64,000 nucleotides of DNA from Vitreoscilla stercoraria DSM 513 (GTDB lineage Bacteria > Pseudomonadota > Gammaproteobacteria > Burkholderiales > Neisseriaceae), in NCBI RefSeq assembly GCF_000382305.1, contig NZ_KB908028.1, forward strand, positions 31,125-95,124. Direction: 5' to 3'. The notes under the pieces are model-generated. The model was not told where the DNA came from, made no database searches, and worked only from the letters and a program-made list of their open reading frames with translations. Shown one piece after another: positions 18,231 to 27,148 of this stretch; position 1 is the first letter of the stretch; every line of letters begins with the position of its first letter. The translations under genes were made by a program, and so were the position numbers.

Positions 18231-19046
18231 TCAGGCTTTTTGACCCAAAGTAATACGGTCTAAACCAGCATAATCTTGAATGGTGCGCACATGGATTAAA
18301 CCTGCGTCGGTAAAGATTTTTTGAATGTCACAAGCTTGTTCAAAACCATGCTCAACCATCAAATAGCCTTGCGGTTTGATGTGTTGTGCATGATTTTGTG
18401 CCAAAGCTTTGTAAGCACTCAAACCATCGTCAAAATCGGTCAAAGCTTGTGGTGGCTCAAAGCGCAAATCGCCTTGGCTCAAATGCGCATCGTCTTTGTG
18501 AATATAAGGCGGATTGGACACCAAAACGTCTACCAAAGCGTCCTGTAAAGGCTCAACGTCATACCAAGAACCCAAATGAAATGACACATTCGCGCCCAAA
18601 CGCCCTGCATTGTTTTTGGCAATACCCAAAGCAGGCGCACTGATATCAGACGCATGAACCACGCTGTCAGGTCGCTCCAAAGCGGTGGTGATGGCGATGA
18701 TGCCGCTGCCTGTGCCAATGTCCCAAACCCGTCCACCATGTGGCAAATGTTGCCACACCGTTTCTGCCAATAATTCTGTTTCAGGACGCGGAATCAATAC
18801 ATCGGGCGACACTTGAAACACGCGCCCGTAAAACTCTCGCTCACCCAATAAATATGCCATCGGCACGCCATCCAAACGCGCTTGCTGCATGTCGTTCAAT
18901 TGCCAAACCATCATTTCCGGCAATACTTCGTCGTCATGCGCCACCAAATGTGCGCGTGAAAAACCACCGACAAATTGCAACAACATGCGTGCTTCCAATT
19001 TGGGTAAAGAACTGGCTTGAAGCCATTGTGCAATGCTTGTTGTCAT
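18231..19046 (-). CDS. prmC: Peptide chain release factor N5-glutamine methyltransferase PrmC
   Basis: The 271-residue protein methylates the GGQ glutamine of release factors RF1 and RF2. It has an N-terminal helical domain (with REFYGRVFQVSPDVLIPRPETE near 85-106). The SAM-binding core includes VWDIGTGSGIIAI, and the catalytic NPPY motif appears as VSNPPYIH. It is translationally coupled to mgtE, because the mgtE stop overlaps its ATG (ATGA at 19043-19046). An exact DUS-like word lies inside at 18538. Confidence 0.95.
   Translation of the reverse strand: MTTSIAQWLQASSLPKLEARMLLQFVGGFSRAHLVAHDDEVLPEMMVWQLNDMQQARLDGVPMAYLLGEREFYGRVFQVSPDVLIPRPETELLAETVWQHLPHGGRVWDIGTGSGIIAITTALERPDSVVHASDISAPALGIAKNNAGRLGANVSFHLGSWYDVEPLQDALVDVLVSNPPYIHKDDAHLSQGDLRFEPPQALTDFDDGLSAYKALAQNHAQHIKPQGYLMVEHGFEQACDIQKIFTDAGLIHVRTIQDYAGLDRITLGQKA
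18538..18549 (+). repeat. DUS-like word inside prmC
   Basis: Exact GCGTCCTGTAAA. On the coding strand it reads as Leu-Gln-Asp-Ala. Confidence 0.85.
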
Positions 19047-20473
19047 AATAAAAATACCGTTGCCAAACCTAAGAAAATCAAAAAGCCGCCTGAATCGGTC
19101 ACAGCGGTAATCAAGACTGAGCTGCCAACAGCAGGATCACGCCCAAAGCGCTCCATGACTACCGGAATCAACACGCCCATCGTTGCCGCCAAGAGCAAAT
19201 TCAAAGTCATTGCCGCCACCATCACCAAGCCGATGCCCATACTACCATACAGCCAATACGCCACCGCGCCCATTGCCGAGCCCCAAATGAGGCCGTTCAT
19301 CAATGCCACCGCCAATTCTTTGCGCAGCAAACGCCCCCATTGGCTCAGATTCAATTGCCCCATCGCCAACGAGCGCACAATCATCGTCGTGGTTTGATTG
19401 CCTGAATTGCCGCCTATGCCCGCCACTATCGGCATCAACGCTGCCAAAGCGACAATTTGTGCAATCGAATTTTCAAATACGCCAATCACCCGACTGGCGA
19501 CAAATGCGGTAAATAAATTGATGACCAACCACATCCAACGGTTTTTGAATGAGTCGATGACAGGTGCAAACAAATCTTCTTCTTCTTTCAAACCTGCCAT
19601 ATTCAATAAATCGGCTTCAGATTCTTCCCGAATCACATCCAACATTTCATCGACCGTAATACGACCAATCAGTTTTTTATTGGCATCCACCACGGGCGCT
19701 GTGACCAAGTCATAACGCTCAAACGCTGAAGCAGCTTCTTCAATATTGTCTTCAGGGCGAAAGCGCACCACATCGGTAGACATCACATCGTGTACCCATT
19801 CTTCAGGGTCAGACACCAATAAAGTCCGAATCGGCAATACCCCTTGTAAAATATCATCGTCATCCACCACAAAAATCTTGTCGGTATGGTCTGGTAAGCT
19901 TTCAAAACGACGCAGATAACGCAATACCACTTCGCAAGTGACATCGGCACGAATGCTCACTTGCTCAAAGTCCATCAAATTGCCGACTTCGTCTTCTTCA
20001 TACGACAAAGCCGATACCACTTGCGCCCGCTCTTCGGCATTTAACGACTCTAAAACCTCATGCACCACTTCTTTGGGTAAATCAGGTGCCAACTCTGCCA
20101 ATTCGTCCGCATCCAAATCCTCAATCGCCGCCAGCAACTCTTGTTGCCCCATGCTTTCAATCAAGGTTTCACGCACCACATCGGACACTTCGAGCAAGAC
20201 TTCACCGTCTTCATCTGGCTCAGCCAAACGCCAAACCATCACGCGCTCTTGCTGCGGCAAAGATTCCAACACCGTTGCCATATCGGCAGGATGCAATTCG
20301 TGTAAAATACCGATTAATTCATTCAGATAGCGTTGTGATTTGGGGTCATCCATCTGACCTGAAGCCACATCGGCATAAATTGGCAACAAACGCTCTGCCA
20401 ACACATGAATGCGCTCCATGTCCCATTCATTGCGCTCTTCTGAAATTTGGAAATCAGGTTCTTTTTCGACCAT
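19043..20473 (-). CDS. mgtE: Magnesium transporter MgtE
   Basis: The 476-residue protein has the full MgtE layout. The N-terminal superhelical domain holds repeats such as LHELHPADMATVLESLP (residues about 35-140). Two CBS domains follow (about 145-275), then five membrane helices with the pore-forming GGNSGNQTTTMIVRSLA near 375. It is a Mg2+ channel gated by cytoplasmic Mg2+ sensing. It stands first in a two-gene unit with prmC. The acidic N-terminus fits the Mg2+-sensing part. Confidence 0.94.
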   Translation of the reverse strand: MVEKEPDFQISEERNEWDMERIHVLAERLLPIYADVASGQMDDPKSQRYLNELIGILHELHPADMATVLESLPQQERVMVWRLAEPDEDGEVLLEVSDVVRETLIESMGQQELLAAIEDLDADELAELAPDLPKEVVHEVLESLNAEERAQVVSALSYEEDEVGNLMDFEQVSIRADVTCEVVLRYLRRFESLPDHTDKIFVVDDDDILQGVLPIRTLLVSDPEEWVHDVMSTDVVRFRPEDNIEEAASAFERYDLVTAPVVDANKKLIGRITVDEMLDVIREESEADLLNMAGLKEEEDLFAPVIDSFKNRWMWLVINLFTAFVASRVIGVFENSIAQIVALAALMPIVAGIGGNSGNQTTTMIVRSLAMGQLNLSQWGRLLRKELAVALMNGLIWGSAMGAVAYWLYGSMGIGLVMVAAMTLNLLLAATMGVLIPVVMERFGRDPAVGSSVLITAVTDSGGFLIFLGLATVFLL

Positions 20474-20614
20474 AGGCGACTCTTTTCAATGAATAAAGAA
20501 ATGAAATAAGCACAGTGCCCTCTCATTGTACCTTCTTTGAATCGGTAAATTAAACTGTATGCCCTATTTTCCAAACACATTTGCATGCTAAAAACCTAAG
20601 CATTTGGAGCCACA

Positions 20615-21484
20615 ATGATTATTCATCCACGCATACACGCATTCCAGTTGTCTTCGGTGGTTTGTGTATGCGTACTGGCTTTATGCGCCTGCGCTCCCAG
20701 TACACCAATCCCAAAAGAGCCTCCCCATCCAATAGAAAAACCAGTACCTTCAGCATCCATGACAATCGCCACTGACGAGCAACATATCCAAGTGGTCTTG
20801 TCGTGGGAAGATTTGCAGCCACAAACCATCGCTGCACCCAATGCAGGTAAAATTGACAATCTATTGATTCAAGAAGGACAACACGTTCAGGGTGGTCAAC
20901 GCTTGATACAGCTAAAAACCGAAGCCAAAACCCAAACTCAAACCACCATCAAATCCACAGTTGACCAAGCTGCTAAGGCGCAAGCGTATCAGAAGTGGCA
21001 ACAAGACAAAGATTTACATGCCCAAGGCTTTATTTCCCAAGCAGCTGTCGCCAAAAGTGCCGCAGCTTACCATGCTGCCTCACAAAGCCAATCTGTCGTT
21101 CAACACACACCAAACATCACCCAAGCAGCAACGTCAACATGGTTACAAGCACCGTTTAATGGTGTAATCAGACCTTTAGCAATTTCTCATGGCGCTCAAG
21201 TGAAAAACGGGCAAAAATTATTTGTCATTGAGCCAGATGACACACAACGCATTAAAATATTGGTTGCCCAAGACAATCATCAAGAATTGTTCATTGGACA
21301 ACGCTTATACTTATATGAGCCAAAAATGCAGCAAGCGTTGTGGTTACAAATCAGTGAGCTGCCCCCGATAACCGACAAACAATATGTTTTGGCTTATGCC
21401 TTATGGCCACAAGATTTGCCCAAGCCGGCACATTTCGAGTCTTATCAAGCCTATTTGGTAACACATCAAAAGCCTCTGCCTTAA
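20615..21484 (+). CDS. HlyD/RND-type membrane-fusion lipoprotein without a pump gene
   Basis: The 289-residue protein has a lipoprotein signal (VLALCACAPS, cysteine near residue 27-29) and a proline-rich linker. A lipoyl-like motif follows (IAAPNAGKIDNLLIQEGQHVQGGQRL, two halves split by a short helical hairpin at about 110-165 and resumed at WLQAPFNGVIRPLA). This is the periplasmic adaptor fold of efflux and secretion systems, but no inner-membrane pump or outer-membrane channel gene is next to it. Instead it lies 13 bases before two type IV pilin genes and may be co-transcribed with them. Its role there is unknown. Confidence 0.7.
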   Translation: MIIHPRIHAFQLSSVVCVCVLALCACAPSTPIPKEPPHPIEKPVPSASMTIATDEQHIQVVLSWEDLQPQTIAAPNAGKIDNLLIQEGQHVQGGQRLIQLKTEAKTQTQTTIKSTVDQAAKAQAYQKWQQDKDLHAQGFISQAAVAKSAAAYHAASQSQSVVQHTPNITQAATSTWLQAPFNGVIRPLAISHGAQVKNGQKLFVIEPDDTQRIKILVAQDNHQELFIGQRLYLYEPKMQQALWLQISELPPITDKQYVLAYALWPQDLPKPAHFESYQAYLVTHQKPLP

Positions 21485-21497
21485 ACCATTCATCTAT

Positions 21498-22004
21498 ATG
21501 GACCATAAAATGTACAAATCAATTCAGAAACAAAAGGGATTTACACTGACTGAGATGATGGTTGTCCTTGTCATCCTCGGCATTTTAACGGCCATCATCT
21601 ACCCTAGCTATACCAAATATTCTCGCAATACTCGCATACAAAATGCCAAAGCTGACATCACTTTGGCACAAAACATGTTAGAGAAATATTATGCTCAAAA
21701 CCATTCATTTAGATCTGGTAATGATTATCCAGATGGGGTTTTAAGCAATATTAATAATGAATTTTTCCATATTGCTTTTTACACCACTGACAGTGCAGAT
21801 GATAATTTATATTGTAGCCCTGCTACGTTACAAAGTGATCAATACTGCTTGTATGCCGCACCAAAAAGCAATAATAGCGGGGAAAAACGGTTTCTTTTTA
21901 TCGATGCAACGGGATTACTGCAAATATGCAATCAAGATGCAGCCAGCATCTCAACGGCGGGCGTCTTGAGCGATAAGCAAGCCAGTTCTTGCAGCAGTAT
22001 GTAA
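21498..22004 (+). CDS. Type IV minor pilin (PilE/PilX-like)
   Basis: The 168-residue prepilin has a leader of 14 residues ending in Gly and cleaved before Phe15 (KGFTLTEMMVVLVILGILTAI). Glu19, the conserved Glu5 of mature pilins, is present. The hydrophobic helix leads into a globular domain with four cysteines (106, 117, 144, 165), enough for two disulfides. The end, CNQDAAS to SSC, resembles the C-terminal loop of Neisseria minor pilins. The next gene encodes a ComP-like pilin with a similar stretch (EKYYAQN here, ERYYAQN there), so the two may be paralogues. An ATG at 21510 is an alternative start. Confidence 0.82.
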   Translation: MDHKMYKSIQKQKGFTLTEMMVVLVILGILTAIIYPSYTKYSRNTRIQNAKADITLAQNMLEKYYAQNHSFRSGNDYPDGVLSNINNEFFHIAFYTTDSADDNLYCSPATLQSDQYCLYAAPKSNNSGEKRFLFIDATGLLQICNQDAASISTAGVLSDKQASSCSSM

Positions 22005-22064
22005 TATCGACATACTCATCTTCTGTGCATGCCTAGACATTCGGAGCATCACAGGAGATAGATG

Positions 22065-22502
22065 ATGCATGCCCACAAAAAATTAGCCAGCCGCTCTAAA
22101 ACCGCAGGCTTTACATTGATTGAATTATTGGTATTGCTGTGTCTTTTAGGCATGATTGGCGTCACAGTTTTGCCAATTTACCAACGCCATATTGCCAATA
22201 CACGACTGCAAGAAGCACAAGCGGCATTGATGCACAATACCCAATTTATGGAACGTTATTACGCTCAAAATGTCCGCTTTACCAAAAATTCGACCACTTG
22301 GCCCAAATTGCCCATTCCAGAAACCCGTTTTTTCAAAATCTCGTTTACAGGTACTGCTAGAGGCGCTACTGCTGGTACTTACCGCTTACAGGCCGTTGCC
22401 AAAAATACCCACTCAGAACCGCGTTATTTAACCATCGATCAAAATCACAGCTTACTCATATGCCAAAAAGAAGGCACGCGAACTTTATGCCGTGCTCGTT
22501 AA
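22065..22502 (+). CDS. comP: ComP-like type IV pilin, candidate DNA uptake sequence receptor
   Basis: A 145-residue prepilin, cleaved at AGFTLIELLVLL. From memory of Neisseria meningitidis ComP, the matches are FMERYYAQNVRF (ComP FMEKFYLQNGRF), STTWPKLPI (STKWPSLPI), GTARGA (GIARGA) and LLICQKEG (TFICKKSA). ComP is the minor pilin that binds the DUS during transformation. Two differences stand out. The first cysteine of ComP's FCIRLNG is replaced, and the protein stops three residues after the second remaining cysteine, so the C-terminal loop of ComP is missing. Only Cys134 and Cys143 (numbering from the 22062 ATG) are left in the globular domain. The ATG at 22065 is better spaced from AGGAGA (22053-22058) than the one at 22062. 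Confidence 0.72.
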   Translation: MHAHKKLASRSKTAGFTLIELLVLLCLLGMIGVTVLPIYQRHIANTRLQEAQAALMHNTQFMERYYAQNVRFTKNSTTWPKLPIPETRFFKISFTGTARGATAGTYRLQAVAKNTHSEPRYLTIDQNHSLLICQKEGTRTLCRAR

Positions 22503-22610
22503 ACTATCACGCTCATAAGCAGCAGTACCAAAAGACTTGGGTCGCTGCTTAAACTAGCGTAAAATATCGCTTTTATGCATTCATTACGTTACAGATAAAG
22601 GCGTTTTTTC

Positions 22611-22889
22611 ATGTCTGATGTCAACACCCCACGCGAAACATTAATTGAATTCCCTTGTGAATTTCCTTTGAAAATTATGGGCACTACCCACGAGGCTTTT
22701 GCCATCACCATGTTGCAAGTTGTGCAACAATATGCGCCTGACACGCAAGAACACCATGTCCGTACTCGTTTGTCTAGCAAAGGCAACTTCACCAGTGCCA
22801 CCATCACAGTGACGGCCACCGACCAAGAGCAATTAGACAACATTTACCGCAGCTTGACTTCTCATCCTATGGTCAAAGTGGTGTACTGA
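22611..22889 (+). CDS. ybeD: YbeD/DUF493 family protein
   Basis: The 92-residue ferredoxin-like fold protein of the DUF493/YbeD family is recognised by LIEFPCEFPLKIMG near the start and the terminal HPMVKVVY. YbeD usually precedes lipB and has been proposed as a regulatory protein in lipoate metabolism, but its action is not established. The last base of its stop codon is the first base of the lipB start, so translation is coupled. Inverted TAAGCAGC/GCTGCTTA arms (about 22516-22551) lie in the preceding gap. Confidence 0.88.
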   Translation: MSDVNTPRETLIEFPCEFPLKIMGTTHEAFAITMLQVVQQYAPDTQEHHVRTRLSSKGNFTSATITVTATDQEQLDNIYRSLTSHPMVKVVY

Positions 22890-23509
22890 TGATTATCAAA
22901 AAATTAGGTACAGCAGCTTATGAGCCTGTTTATGCTCAAATGGTAGAATTCACAGAACAACGTGATGAAACCACGCCTGATGAATTATGGATTGTTGAGC
23001 ATCCTCCTGTATTCACACAAGGCATGGCAGGCAAACCTGAACATTTATTAAGCAGCACAAACATTCCTGTGGTACAGGTCGATCGTGGTGGTCAAATTAC
23101 TTACCATGGACCAGGTCAAATCGTCGTGTATACCATGATTGATTTCAAACGCCGCAAAACTTCTGTGCGCGATTTGGTTTCACGCTTAGAAGACAGTATC
23201 ATCGCCACGCTGGCCGACTACGGCATTGCCTCTCACAATGACCCACAACGACCGGGTGTGTATGTGGGTGAGCGCAAAATTGCATCATTGGGTTTGCGCA
23301 TCAAACGTGGTTCGGTCTATCACGGCTTGGCTTTGAATGTGAACATGGACTTAAATCCATTTCATCAAATCAATCCTTGCGGTTATGCAGGTATGGAAAT
23401 GGTGCAGATGGCAGACTTATTGCCGCAAACACCTGATTTTGAAGAAGTTGCCAACACATTGGCGCAGCATCTACAACAACAACTAACTGTGGAAGATACA
23501 CATTCATGA
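22889..23509 (+). CDS. lipB: Octanoyl-[ACP]:protein N-octanoyltransferase LipB
   Basis: The 206-residue enzyme moves the octanoyl group from acyl carrier protein to lipoyl domains of pyruvate and 2-oxoglutarate dehydrogenase and the glycine cleavage system. The substrate-binding RGGQITYHGPGQ is at residues 66-77. The catalytic Lys130 (GERKIASLG) and Cys164 (INPCGYAGM) are in place. It overlaps ybeD by one base and lipA by four (ATGA), so ybeD-lipB-lipA is one operon. Confidence 0.96.
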   Translation: MIIKKLGTAAYEPVYAQMVEFTEQRDETTPDELWIVEHPPVFTQGMAGKPEHLLSSTNIPVVQVDRGGQITYHGPGQIVVYTMIDFKRRKTSVRDLVSRLEDSIIATLADYGIASHNDPQRPGVYVGERKIASLGLRIKRGSVYHGLALNVNMDLNPFHQINPCGYAGMEMVQMADLLPQTPDFEEVANTLAQHLQQQLTVEDTHS

Positions 23510-24459
23510 GTCAAGACAACGCACAAGGCGTCAAACACAAAGGCGCTGCCAAAACGGCTCGCATTCCGATTAAAATTGTGCCTTTGGAAACCAAGCTGAA
23601 AAAACCAGAATGGATTCGCGCTAAATTGCCTAGCGGTGGTCAATTCATGGAAATCAAGCGTATTTTGCGCGAGCAAAAATTGCACACTGTTTGTGAAGAA
23701 GCTTCTTGCCCTAACATTGGCGAATGCTTTAGCAAAGGTACGGCAACATTCATGATTATGGGTGATATTTGTACCCGCCGTTGTCCTTTCTGTGATGTCG
23801 GCCATGGTCGTCCGAATCCTTTGGATCCTGATGAACCAAGACATTTGGCTGAAACCGTTGCCGCTTTAAAATTGAAATACGTTGTGATTACTTCGGTTGA
23901 CCGTGACGATTTGCGTGATGGTGGTGCAGGTCACTTTGCCGAATGTATCCAAGCGATTCGTGAGAAAAGCCCAAGCACCCAAATTGAAGTTTTGGTACCA
24001 GACTTCCGTGGTCGCTTGGATGTGGCTTTGGAAATTTTGGCGCAAACACCACCTGATGTGATGAACCACAACTTGGAAACCGCACCACGCTTGTACAAAC
24101 AAGCGCGTCCAGGCGCTGACTACATCCATTCATTGGAATTGTTAAAACGTTACAAAGCTTTGCGTCCTGATGTGGCGACCAAATCAGGCATCATGGTGGG
24201 TTTGGGTGAAGACGATGAAGAAGTGCGCCAAGTGATGCGTGACATGCGCGAATACAATATTGACATGATCACCATCGGTCAATATTTGCAACCGACTGAT
24301 GGCCATTTGCCAGTGTTGCGTTATGTATCACCTGCGATGTTCAAAACTTTTGAAACCGAAGCATTGGAAATGGGCTTCAAACACGCAGCCGTCGGTGCCA
24401 TGGTTCGCTCAAGCTACCATGCAGATGAACAAGCCAAAGATGCAGGCTTTGCGGAATAA
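23506..24459 (+). CDS. lipA: Lipoyl synthase LipA
   Basis: The 317-residue radical-SAM enzyme inserts two sulfur atoms into octanoylated lipoyl domains. The auxiliary cluster cysteines are Cys63, Cys68 and Cys74 (CEEASCPNIGEC). The radical-SAM cluster cysteines are Cys89, Cys93 and Cys96 (CTRRCPFC), and the C-terminal VRSSYHAD serine motif completes the auxiliary site. All key residues are intact. An exact inverted DUS-like pair lies 12 bases after the stop. Confidence 0.97.
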   Translation: MSQDNAQGVKHKGAAKTARIPIKIVPLETKLKKPEWIRAKLPSGGQFMEIKRILREQKLHTVCEEASCPNIGECFSKGTATFMIMGDICTRRCPFCDVGHGRPNPLDPDEPRHLAETVAALKLKYVVITSVDRDDLRDGGAGHFAECIQAIREKSPSTQIEVLVPDFRGRLDVALEILAQTPPDVMNHNLETAPRLYKQARPGADYIHSLELLKRYKALRPDVATKSGIMVGLGEDDEEVRQVMRDMREYNIDMITIGQYLQPTDGHLPVLRYVSPAMFKTFETEALEMGFKHAAVGAMVRSSYHADEQAKDAGFAE

Positions 24460-24470
24460 ATCCCACTCAA

Positions 24471-24496
24471 GCGTCCTGTAAACATTTACAGGACGC
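24471..24496. terminator. Inverted DUS-like pair after lipA
   Basis: Exact copies at 24471-24482 and 24485-24496 (reverse) form a 12-base stem with a two-base spacer, followed by TTTT. Confidence 0.8.
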
Positions 24497-24527
24497 TTTT
24501 AAATTCAAATCTTCATATCCAATCTTT

Positions 24528-24555
24528 TTGATACGCATTTAAAACCCGTTACTAT
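24528..24555 (+). promoter_or_regulatory. Possible sigma-70 promoter of ppx
   Basis: TTGATA (24528) and TACTAT (24550) are 16 bases apart and about 50-75 bases before the ppx start, directly after the lipA terminator. Confidence 0.4.
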
Positions 24556-24602
24556 TTCACTGTTATTATATTTTTATTTGGCATTCATAAAAGGATTCAT
24601 TC

Positions 24603-26105
24603 ATGCCTCTGTCTTCGATTTTAGCCACTGTTGATTTGGGTTCTAACAGTTTTCGTGTACAAATTTGTGCTGTTGAAAACGGTCAATTGCGCGTCATTGA
24701 CTCACTCAAAGAAATGGTTCGCTTCGCAGGCGGCTTGGATGAAAACAAAAATATCACCACAGATGCGCAAGAGCGTGCTTTAGAATGTTTGTCACGCTTT
24801 GGTCAGCGTTTACAAGGTTTGCAAACCGAACAAGTGCGCGTAGTGGCTACCAATACATTCCGTGTGGCCAAAAACATTCAAGATTTTTTGCCCAAAGCCG
24901 AAGCCGCTTTGGGTTTTCCGATTCAAATCATTGCTGGTCGTGAAGAAGCCCGTTTGATCTATTTGGGCGTCAAACACACGCAACCACCGACTACGCAGAA
25001 TATGCTCGTCGTCGATATTGGTGGTGGCTCCACCGAATTTGTCATTGGCAGCGATTTACAACCTGACATCATGGAAAGTTTGCCTTTAGGTTGTGTGTCT
25101 TACAGCACCCGTTTTTTCCCTGATGGCAAAATTACCGCAGAGCGTTTTGAACAAGCCGTTGCCAGCGCCCGCATCGAAATCCAGCGCATTTCTCAGGATT
25201 TGAAACAACATGGCTGGGATTTTGCGATTGGTAGTTCAGGCTCAGCACGCTCTATTCGCGATGTGATTGATGCTTACAAGCTGAGCAAACATGATTTGGA
25301 TGTAGCCTCTATGCGCATGATAGCCAAGAAAGTGATCAATGCAGGTTCAACTCGCAAAGCCAAATTATTGGGGATGAAAAGCGATCGCATCGAAGTGTTT
25401 GCAGGTGGCTTAGCCGTGATGGTCGCAGTATTTGAAGAATTGAATTTGGATGCCATGTCTGTGACCGATGCTGCTTTGCGTGATGGTGTCTTTTTTGACA
25501 TGATGGGTCGAGATTTAGAGCGTGATTTGCGTGATGAAACAGTCGAATTATTCCAGTCTTTATACCATGTCGACGTAGCGCAAGCGAACCGTGTCAAACA
25601 AATTGCCAAACAGTGTTTTGCAGGCTTATCACAATCTTTACCCAACAGCCAATTGCAAATTTGGAATGAATATCTAGATTGGGCAGCATCCTTACATGAA
25701 GTTGGCATGAGCATTGCCCACTCAGGTTATCACAAGCATTCTGCTTATATTTTAGACCATGCAGACATGTTTGGCTTCTCGCGCCAAGAACAGCATTTAT
25801 TAGCAGTATTGGTATTGAGCCATCGTGGTGACATTAAAAAATTGGTCGATGTCGTGACAGATGAGCAATGGTGGCCTGCTGTATTTGCCATGCGTTTGGC
25901 GGCACTGTTTTGTCGCAGCCGCAAAGATTTGATTTTTCCTGACAACACCAGCTTGTATTACGATGCGGCAAGTAAAACATGTGTGCTACAAATCAGCGCA
26001 CAGTGGTTACAAGACAATCCATTGATTGCAGGCAGTTTGGCACAAGAAGTTTTACAATGGCATCATATTCAGTCCGAACTTAAAATCGAGGCGATTACAC
26101 CATGA
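24603..26105 (+). CDS. ppx: Exopolyphosphatase (Ppx/GppA family)
   Basis: The 500-residue protein of the ASKHA fold removes terminal phosphates from polyphosphate or converts pppGpp to ppGpp. The N-terminal phosphate-binding ATVDLGSNSFRVQI (8-21) and the second motif VVDIGGGSTEFVIG (about 138-151) are clear. A C-terminal HD-like helical domain (SLHEVGMSIAHSGYHKHSAYIL) fits the long Ppx form. It overlaps corA by an ATGA (26102-26105). Confidence 0.92.
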   Translation: MPLSSILATVDLGSNSFRVQICAVENGQLRVIDSLKEMVRFAGGLDENKNITTDAQERALECLSRFGQRLQGLQTEQVRVVATNTFRVAKNIQDFLPKAEAALGFPIQIIAGREEARLIYLGVKHTQPPTTQNMLVVDIGGGSTEFVIGSDLQPDIMESLPLGCVSYSTRFFPDGKITAERFEQAVASARIEIQRISQDLKQHGWDFAIGSSGSARSIRDVIDAYKLSKHDLDVASMRMIAKKVINAGSTRKAKLLGMKSDRIEVFAGGLAVMVAVFEELNLDAMSVTDAALRDGVFFDMMGRDLERDLRDETVELFQSLYHVDVAQANRVKQIAKQCFAGLSQSLPNSQLQIWNEYLDWAASLHEVGMSIAHSGYHKHSAYILDHADMFGFSRQEQHLLAVLVLSHRGDIKKLVDVVTDEQWWPAVFAMRLAALFCRSRKDLIFPDNTSLYYDAASKTCVLQISAQWLQDNPLIAGSLAQEVLQWHHIQSELKIEAITP

Positions 26106-27109
26106 ATGACAGCAGCAAAGCGACTTCGTTGAATATCCATTGTCAGACCATAGACGCTCATCAACAGATACACGATGCCAAACTGAGCCTTGCTGCTGAC
26201 TTTCACAAACCTTTAGAGCGCCATTGGCTACAATTATCAGGTGCGGCTAATTTCGAGCAAATTAGCCATATATTGCATTCTTACCAATTGCATCCATTGG
26301 TACTCGAAGACATGAGCAACAAATCCCAACGTGCCAAAATCGAAGACTATGGCGATTATGTATTCATCGTCTTGCGTGGCAGCATGTTAACTGACAAACA
26401 ACAATTGAAAAACCAATTGCTGTATTTAATCATCGCTCCAGATTTTTTCATCAGCTACCATCCTAAACCTCTGTTCATTGAGCCCATGCTATACCAAAAC
26501 TTGCATGCGCAACAATCACCACATTGGGCGGCACAACCTGATTTCAGTTATTTACTCTATGTGCATTTGGATTGTTGGATTGATTTATTGATGACGCATG
26601 TTGAAAGCTTCAGCACTAAAATTGAAAAACTCGATGGTATATTATTACAACTGCCTCGCGATGAAGACATGTTGCCCAAATTACATCGACTCAAACACGA
26701 TGCCTCTAGGCTCAGACGTTCGGCAGGACCTGTGCGCGATGTTTTATATTCACTGATGCGCAATGATTATGGCGTGCTATCCACACAAAGCAGCAGCTGG
26801 TATTGGCGTGACACTTATGACCATTGTTTACAATTATTGGAAAATCTAGACTTCAGCCGCGATACTTTATTGTCCATGATTGATTTGGTTGTAGGCGCGC
26901 AAACCAACCGTATGAATGAGCAGATGCGCCTTTTAACAGCAGTCAGTATGATTTTCATGCCGCTGACAGTGATTACTGGTATTTATGGCATGAACTTTGA
27001 ATACATGCCTGAATTACAATGGAAATACAGCTATTTTGTGGTATTAGGTGTCATGGCATTGATTTGTCTGAGTGCATTGCGTCTTTTCATACGCCGAAAA
27101 TGGTTATAA
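26102..27109 (+). CDS. corA: CorA-family magnesium/divalent metal transporter
   Basis: The 335-residue protein has a large cytoplasmic N-terminal domain and two C-terminal membrane helices. The signature YGMNF motif between them is intact (ITGIYGMNFEYMPEL, near residue 295). CorA proteins form pentameric Mg2+ (or Co2+/Ni2+) channels. The basic end RRKWL matches the family. It is translationally coupled to ppx by overlap. With mgtE at 19043, the window encodes two unrelated magnesium channels. Confidence 0.92.
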   Translation: MNDSSKATSLNIHCQTIDAHQQIHDAKLSLAADFHKPLERHWLQLSGAANFEQISHILHSYQLHPLVLEDMSNKSQRAKIEDYGDYVFIVLRGSMLTDKQQLKNQLLYLIIAPDFFISYHPKPLFIEPMLYQNLHAQQSPHWAAQPDFSYLLYVHLDCWIDLLMTHVESFSTKIEKLDGILLQLPRDEDMLPKLHRLKHDASRLRRSAGPVRDVLYSLMRNDYGVLSTQSSSWYWRDTYDHCLQLLENLDFSRDTLLSMIDLVVGAQTNRMNEQMRLLTAVSMIFMPLTVITGIYGMNFEYMPELQWKYSYFVVLGVMALICLSALRLFIRRKWL

Positions 27110-27148
27110 TCTTATTTATCAAAACATTTTAATTGTAATGGAAATTTT

